Source: Streptomyces sp. ISL-87 (GTDB taxonomy: Bacteria > Actinomycetota > Actinomycetes > Streptomycetales > Streptomycetaceae). Taken from it: a DNA stretch of 48,623 bases. The stretch covers positions 1 through 48,623 of the forward strand of contig NZ_JAGGOY010000059.1 of assembly GCF_018614095.1 (NCBI RefSeq), in the 5' to 3' direction. The notes under the pieces are model-generated. The model saw nothing but the letters and a program-made list of their open reading frames with translations, did no database searches and was not told where the DNA came from. Shown piece after piece: positions 44,344 through 48,623 of this stretch (the first letter of the stretch is position 1; every line of letters begins with the position of its first letter). A program made the position numbers and the translations under genes.

Positions 44344-45636
44344 TCAGGCGGTGGCGGTGGCGGTGGCCGCGAGGGCCTCGACCAGCGCCGGGGTCACCTG
44401 CTCGATCTGCCACGGCCGGGCCCCGTAGCCCGCCAGGGCCTCCGCCACCGCGTCCGCCTCGAGCCGCAGCGGCGGCTCCCAGCACAGCCGGCGGACGGTG
44501 TCCGGGGTGATCAGGTTCTCCTGGGGCAGGTTCAGCCCCTCCGCCAGCGCCGAGACCGCCGTACGGGCCGCGGCCAGCCGGGCCGCGGCCACCGGGTCCT
44601 TGTCCGCCCAGGAACGCGGCGGCGGCGGACCGGCCGGGGTCGCCCCCGGCTGCGGCAGCTGGTTCTCGGGCAGGGCCTTCGCCCGGTCCACGGCGGCCAT
44701 CCACTGGTCCAGCTGACGACGCCCCATCCGCTGCCCGTACCCCGGCAGGGCGGACAGCGCCTGCACGTTCAGCGGCATCGCCAGTGCCGCCTCCACGATC
44801 GCGGCGTCACCCAGCACCTTGCCCGGCGACACGTCACGGCGCTGCGCGATCCGGTCGCGGGATTCCCACAGCTCCCGTACGACGGCCATCTGCCGGCGCC
44901 GGCGCACCTTGTGCATACCGGACGTACGGCGCCACGGGTCCTTGCGCGGCGGGGCGGGCGGGGCGGCGGCGATGGCGTCGAACTCCTGCCGGGCCCACTC
45001 CAGCTTGCCCTGCCGGTCCAGCTCCTTCTCCAGCGCGTCCCGCAGGTCCACCAGCAGCTCCACGTCCAGGGCGGCGTAGCGCAGCCACGGCTCGGGGAGC
45101 GGGCGGGTGGACCAGTCGACGGCGGAGTGGCCCTTCTCCAGCACATAGCCGAGCACGCTCTCGACCATCGCGCCGAGTCCGACCCGAGGGAACCCGGCCA
45201 GGCGGCCGGCCAGCTCGGTGTCGAACAGGGAGGTGGGCGCCATGCCTATTTCGCGCAGGCACGGCAGGTCCTGGGTGGCGGCGTGCAGGATCCACTCGGT
45301 GCCGGACAGGGCGTCGCCCAGTGCGGACAGGTCGGGGCAGCCCACCGGGTCGATCAGCGCGGATCCCGCGCCTTCGCGGCGCAGCTGCACCAGGTAGGCG
45401 CGCTGGCCGTAGCGGTATCCGGAGGCGCGCTCGGCGTCTACGGCCACCGGCCCGGTGCCCGCGGCGAAGGCCGCGACCACTTGGGCCAGGGCGTCCGCGT
45501 CGGCGACGACCGGGGGAATCCCCTCGCGGGGCTCCAGCAACGGAATCGGCGGCCCATCGGACGAAACCTTGTCGTCCGGGGGGCCGCCCCCGGTGGTGGT
45601 GCGCAGGTCTGCTGCGGTCTCTTGGGCGTCGGTCAC
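44344..45636 (-). CDS. rnd: Ribonuclease D
   Basis: 430 residues from a GTG. It has a 3'-5' exonuclease domain of the DEDDy type: motif I VAVDAERASGYRYGQ (Asp and Glu), motif II HAATQDLPCL (Asp) and motif III LRYAALDVELL (Tyr and Asp). HRDC helices follow from about residue 225 (VVRELWESRDRIAQRRDVSPGKVLG). RNase D trims tRNA and other small RNA 3' ends. A Gly/Pro-rich N-terminal tail and a Pro-rich linker near 320 are typical of actinobacterial versions. Confidence 0.92.
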   Translation of the reverse strand: MTDAQETAADLRTTTGGGPPDDKVSSDGPPIPLLEPREGIPPVVADADALAQVVAAFAAGTGPVAVDAERASGYRYGQRAYLVQLRREGAGSALIDPVGCPDLSALGDALSGTEWILHAATQDLPCLREIGMAPTSLFDTELAGRLAGFPRVGLGAMVESVLGYVLEKGHSAVDWSTRPLPEPWLRYAALDVELLVDLRDALEKELDRQGKLEWARQEFDAIAAAPPAPPRKDPWRRTSGMHKVRRRRQMAVVRELWESRDRIAQRRDVSPGKVLGDAAIVEAALAMPLNVQALSALPGYGQRMGRRQLDQWMAAVDRAKALPENQLPQPGATPAGPPPPRSWADKDPVAAARLAAARTAVSALAEGLNLPQENLITPDTVRRLCWEPPLRLEADAVAEALAGYGARPWQIEQVTPALVEALAATATATA

Positions 45637-45801
45637 CGCTCAAGGGTATCCGTGGATACGAGGCGCCCGTCGCCGGAACGTTCCGTCGACGGGCGCGATG
45701 TGGAGGTACGGACGTTTTCCCCGGGTTCCCCGGCAGTTCGCCGGGGAGCCTCAAGGTGGGGTCACCGAGAGGTGGGGTCGCCGGGGAGCCTCAGGGCGGG
45801 G

Positions 45802-46464
45802 TCAGTGGATGATCCCGGTCCGCAGGGCGACGGCGACCATTCCGGCCCGGTCGCCGGTGCCGAGCTTGCGGGCGATCCGGGCGAGGTGGGACTTGACGGT
45901 GAGGGCGGACAGGCCCATCGAGACGCCGATGGCCTTGTTGGACTGGCCCTCCGCGACGAGGCGCAGGACCTCGACCTCGCGGCCGGAGAGCTCTCGGTAG
46001 CCGCCCGGGTGGCTCGGGGCACCCGGGGGGCGGCGGTGCATACGGGCGGCGGCGGCGCCGATGGGGGCGGCGCCGGGCCGGGTGGGAAGCCCGATGTTGG
46101 TCCGCGTACCGGTGACGACGTAGCCCTTCACTCCGCCCGCGAGGGCGTTGCGTACGGCGCCGATGTCGTCGGCGGCGGACAGGGCCAGGCCGTTCGGCCA
46201 GCCGGCGGCGCGGGTCTCGGAGAGCAGGGTGAGACCGGAACCGTCGGGCAGGTGTACGTCGGCCACGCAGATGTCGCGCGGGCTGCCGACGCGGGGGCGG
46301 GCCTCCGCGATGGACGACGCCTCGATGACATCACGTACTCCGAGGGCCCACAGATGGCGGGTCACGGTGGAACGGACGCGCGGGTCGGCCACGACGACCA
46401 TGGCCGTCGGCTTGTTCGGGCGGTAGGCGACCAGGCTTGCGGGCTGCTCGAGAAGAACGGACAC
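45802..46464 (-). CDS. Orphan response regulator, NarL/LuxR family, atypical receiver
   Basis: 220 residues from a GTG preceded by AGGAGG. The receiver-like domain (about 20-125) has the phospho-accepting position Asp69 in ICVADVHLPDGSG. The acidic pair near the N-terminus is reduced to one residue (VVADP, Asp27), so metal-dependent phosphorylation may be weak. The C-terminal LuxR helix-turn-helix is clear: LSGREVEVLRLVAEGQSNKAIGVSMGLSALTVKSHLARIARKL. No histidine kinase gene is adjacent. The upstream region 46465-46744 has no gene and probably contains its promoter. Confidence 0.88.
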   Translation of the reverse strand: MSVLLEQPASLVAYRPNKPTAMVVVADPRVRSTVTRHLWALGVRDVIEASSIAEARPRVGSPRDICVADVHLPDGSGLTLLSETRAAGWPNGLALSAADDIGAVRNALAGGVKGYVVTGTRTNIGLPTRPGAAPIGAAAARMHRRPPGAPSHPGGYRELSGREVEVLRLVAEGQSNKAIGVSMGLSALTVKSHLARIARKLGTGDRAGMVAVALRTGIIH

Positions 46465-46744
46465 CTAGGCCTCCTGGGGGAGTGGCGGGACGGCCGGCTC
46501 GGGGAAGGAAGCCGGTGCGAACCGATCGGATGGTCACTGACTCCTTCGGCACGTCACCCGCCCGGCTTTAGGAAATGATCACGATTTGGTGAGTAACAAT
46601 TCGGGCAATTCGGACGCACGATCGATCATAGGGTGATCAGAAGCCCACAACGGATGCCCGTTACGGCACTCCGATGGGGGCTCGATCGGTCGGCTGTGCC
46701 CATCCGGCGCCGTACGCCTGCGCGGACGGCGGACGGCTCTGTGC

Positions 46745-47401
46745 CTACGGGCGGTGCGGGCCGCGACGCTGTGGCAGGGAGACCACTCCCGTGCCCGCGT
46801 CCGTCGGTCCGGCCGGCGGGAGCCCCGCGATCTGGCAGAGCAGCTCGCACCAGGCCGACAGGTGCGCCGAGGTGTCCGGCACCCCGCCCACCCCCTCGCG
46901 CGGCGTCCAGGAGGCTCTGATCTCGATCTGCGTGGCAGGCCGCCGCTCCGCGAGCCCGCCGAAGTAGTGCGAGCTCGCCATGGTCACGGTGCCGCTCGCC
47001 TCCCCGTACACCAGCCCGCGCGCGTCCATCGCCCCGGTCAGCCAGGACCAGCACACCTCGGGGAGGAGCGGGTCCGCGGCCATCTCCGGTTCGAGCTCGG
47101 CCCGGACGAGCGTCACGAGCCGGAACGTCCCCTGCCAGGCGTCGTGCCCGGCCGGATCGTGGAGCAGGATCAGACGGCCGTCGGCGAGGTCCTCCTCGCC
47201 GTCCACGACCGCCGCTTCCAGTGCGTAGGCGTGCGGCGCCAGTCTCTGGGGCGGCTTCGTGGGGTCGATCTCGATACCGGGCCGCAGCCGCGCCTTCTTC
47301 AGGCCCTCGACCGCCCGCCGGAACGGGAGCGGGACGGAGCTCTCCTTCGCGCTGTCCACACCGTCAGCGCCATCTGAAAATCGTCCCTGAGCCGCAGCCA
47401 T
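46745..47401 (-). CDS. DUF3000 domain protein
   Basis: 218 residues starting MAAAQGRFSDGADGVD. It matches the DUF3000 family of actinobacteria (VPLPFRRAVEGLKKARLRPGIEIDP, LVTLVRAELEPEMAADPLLPEVCWSWL, SHYFGGLAERRPATQIEIRASW). Function is unknown. It is divergent from hemE with 91 bp between the starts, an arrangement conserved in Streptomyces. Confidence 0.9.
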   Translation of the reverse strand: MAAAQGRFSDGADGVDSAKESSVPLPFRRAVEGLKKARLRPGIEIDPTKPPQRLAPHAYALEAAVVDGEEDLADGRLILLHDPAGHDAWQGTFRLVTLVRAELEPEMAADPLLPEVCWSWLTGAMDARGLVYGEASGTVTMASSHYFGGLAERRPATQIEIRASWTPREGVGGVPDTSAHLSAWCELLCQIAGLPPAGPTDAGTGVVSLPQRRGPHRP

Positions 47402-47492
47402 GCGGGGAAGACTAGGCGGAATGAGCGTCCCTACGGCGCAGGGACACCCGCGCCGGGCCGGGCACTTCTTCATACGTGCGAAGATTTGGGTC

Positions 47493-48557
47493 GTGAGTGC
47501 CAACGACCGCCCCAAGGGCCAGCCGAGTCAGACGTACGATTCCGCCTTCCTGAAGGCGTGCCGGCGGGAGCCGGTGCCGCACACCCCGGTGTGGTTCATG
47601 CGGCAGGCGGGGCGCTCCCTTCCCGAGTACCGCAAGCTGCGCGCGGGCACGCAGATGCTCGAATCGTGCATGCGGCCCGACCTGGTCACCGAGATCACGA
47701 TGCAGCCGGTGCGCCGCCACAACGTGGACGCGGCGATCTTCTTCTCCGACATCGTGGTCCCGCTGAAGGCCATCGGCATCGACCTGGACATCAAGCCGGG
47801 CATCGGCCCGGTCGTCGCCCAGCCGATCCGCCGGCGCGAGGACCTCGCACAGCTGCGCGACCTCACCCCGGAGGACGTCCCGTACGTCACCGAGGCGATC
47901 GGCATGCTCACGGGTGAACTGGGCGGCACGCCGTTGATCGGTTTCGCGGGCGCGCCTTTCACTCTCGCGAGCTACCTGGTCGAGGGCGGTCCGTCGCGCA
48001 ACCACGAGCACACGAAGGCCCTGATGTACGGGGACCCGGAGCTGTGGGCGGATCTGCTGGACCGCCTCGCGGAGATCACCTCCGCCTTCCTGAAGGTCCA
48101 GATCGAGGCGGGCGTCTCGGCCGTCCAGCTCTTCGACTCCTGGGTCGGCGCGCTGGCCCCGGCGGACTACCGGCGGTCGGTGATGCCGGCGTCGGCGAAG
48201 GTCTTCTCCGCCGTGGAGTCGTACGGCGTGCCGCGGATCCACTTCGGTGTGGGTACCGGTGAGCTGCTGGGCCTGATGGGTGAGGCCGGTGCGGATGTCA
48301 TGGGTGTGGACTGGCGGGTGCCGATGGACGAGGCCGTCCGTCGGGTGGGGTTGGGCAAGGCGCTCCAGGGGAACCTGGACCCGGCAGTGCTGTTCTCCAC
48401 GCCGGAGGCGGTCGAGGCCAAGACCCGCGAGGTGCTGGACGCGGCGGCCGGTCTGGAGGGTCACGTGTTCAACCTGGGGCACGGTGTCCTGCCGACCACG
48501 GACCCGGACGCCCTGACCCGCCTCGTGGACTACGTCCACACCCAGACCCAGCGCTAG
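47493..48557 (+). CDS. hemE: Uroporphyrinogen decarboxylase
   Basis: 354 residues from a GTG (VSANDRPKGQPSQTYDSAFL). It removes four carboxyl groups from uroporphyrinogen III to give coproporphyrinogen III in heme synthesis. Signature PHTPVWFMRQAGRSLPEYR holds the substrate-binding Arg residues; FFSDIVVPLKAIG contains the catalytic Asp and GFAGAPFTLASYLVEGG the second signature. It ends HVFNLGHGVLPTTDPD. Length is normal. Bases 48558-48623 show nothing recognisable. Confidence 0.96.
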   Translation: MSANDRPKGQPSQTYDSAFLKACRREPVPHTPVWFMRQAGRSLPEYRKLRAGTQMLESCMRPDLVTEITMQPVRRHNVDAAIFFSDIVVPLKAIGIDLDIKPGIGPVVAQPIRRREDLAQLRDLTPEDVPYVTEAIGMLTGELGGTPLIGFAGAPFTLASYLVEGGPSRNHEHTKALMYGDPELWADLLDRLAEITSAFLKVQIEAGVSAVQLFDSWVGALAPADYRRSVMPASAKVFSAVESYGVPRIHFGVGTGELLGLMGEAGADVMGVDWRVPMDEAVRRVGLGKALQGNLDPAVLFSTPEAVEAKTREVLDAAAGLEGHVFNLGHGVLPTTDPDALTRLVDYVHTQTQR

Positions 48558-48623
48558 TGCCGTGACCGGCAAGGTTCACCGGGTCGCGACGCCCAGTACG
48601 GCACCTCGCCGCGTTGTCGGACC

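Overview
The window is high-GC actinobacterial DNA with a strong G/C third-codon bias, frequent GTG starts and AGGAG-type ribosome binding sites. From about 10.4 kb to the end, the gene order and protein sequences match a conserved Streptomyces chromosome segment: MurA2-type enzyme, aconitase, NgcEFG, Rok7B7, XylFGH, Dxs, permease, LCP/Stealth genes, FadB/FadA, RNase D, response regulator, DUF3000, HemE. From memory this corresponds to roughly SCO5998-SCO6031 of S. coelicolor. The organism is almost certainly a Streptomyces. Nothing could be searched, so names rest on motifs and recalled family sequences.

Region 1 (1-10,400) is accessory. After a possible decayed STAS-domain gene comes a complete class II lasso-peptide cluster on the plus strand: a 35-residue precursor, an Asn-synthetase-like cyclase, a PqqD-like leader-binding protein, a transglutaminase-like leader peptidase and an ABC exporter carrying one TTA codon. 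The predicted core is VKNNGPKDVLGGKQLL, with an unusual N-terminal Val and an Asp at position 8. The cyclase lacks the first Ser of its SGGxDS ATP-binding loop. Next are a frameshifted cold-shock gene, a translationally coupled pair of radical SAM enzymes (minus strand) with no clear precursor, and a two-gene AbiEii-type nucleotidyltransferase module (minus strand).

Region 2 (10,400-16,200) holds an XRE-HTH/MurA fusion protein, the facing stumps of an amidohydrolase and a LacI-family regulator, and vegetative aconitase with an iron-box-like sequence and a palindrome upstream.

Region 3 (16,200-26,150) is sugar uptake. ngcEFG (GlcNAc/chitobiose ABC importer) has a DasR-like site upstream. The ROK regulator rok7B7 is followed by xylFGH (xylose-type ABC importer) with a large hairpin and a C-rich tract between xylF and xylG. 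Between the two systems lies a badly deleted MgtA-type Mg2+ ATPase pseudogene joined to an IS200 transposase remnant.

Region 4 (26,150-39,800) has dxs (isoprenoid precursor synthesis), an amino-acid permease, a convergent LCP-family ligase gene, and a surface-polymer locus. That locus comprises a propeller-like protein, a Stealth phosphotransferase, a small beta-rich protein, a GT4-Stealth fusion and an SGNH-like protein with altered catalytic blocks. It plausibly makes a sugar-phosphate-linked cell-surface glycan that an LCP enzyme could attach to the wall.

Region 5 (39,800-48,623) has the fadA-fadB beta-oxidation pair, a diiron ferritin-like protein whose reading frame runs through a Streptomyces-type repeat into fadA, RNase D, an atypical response regulator, a DUF3000 protein and hemE.
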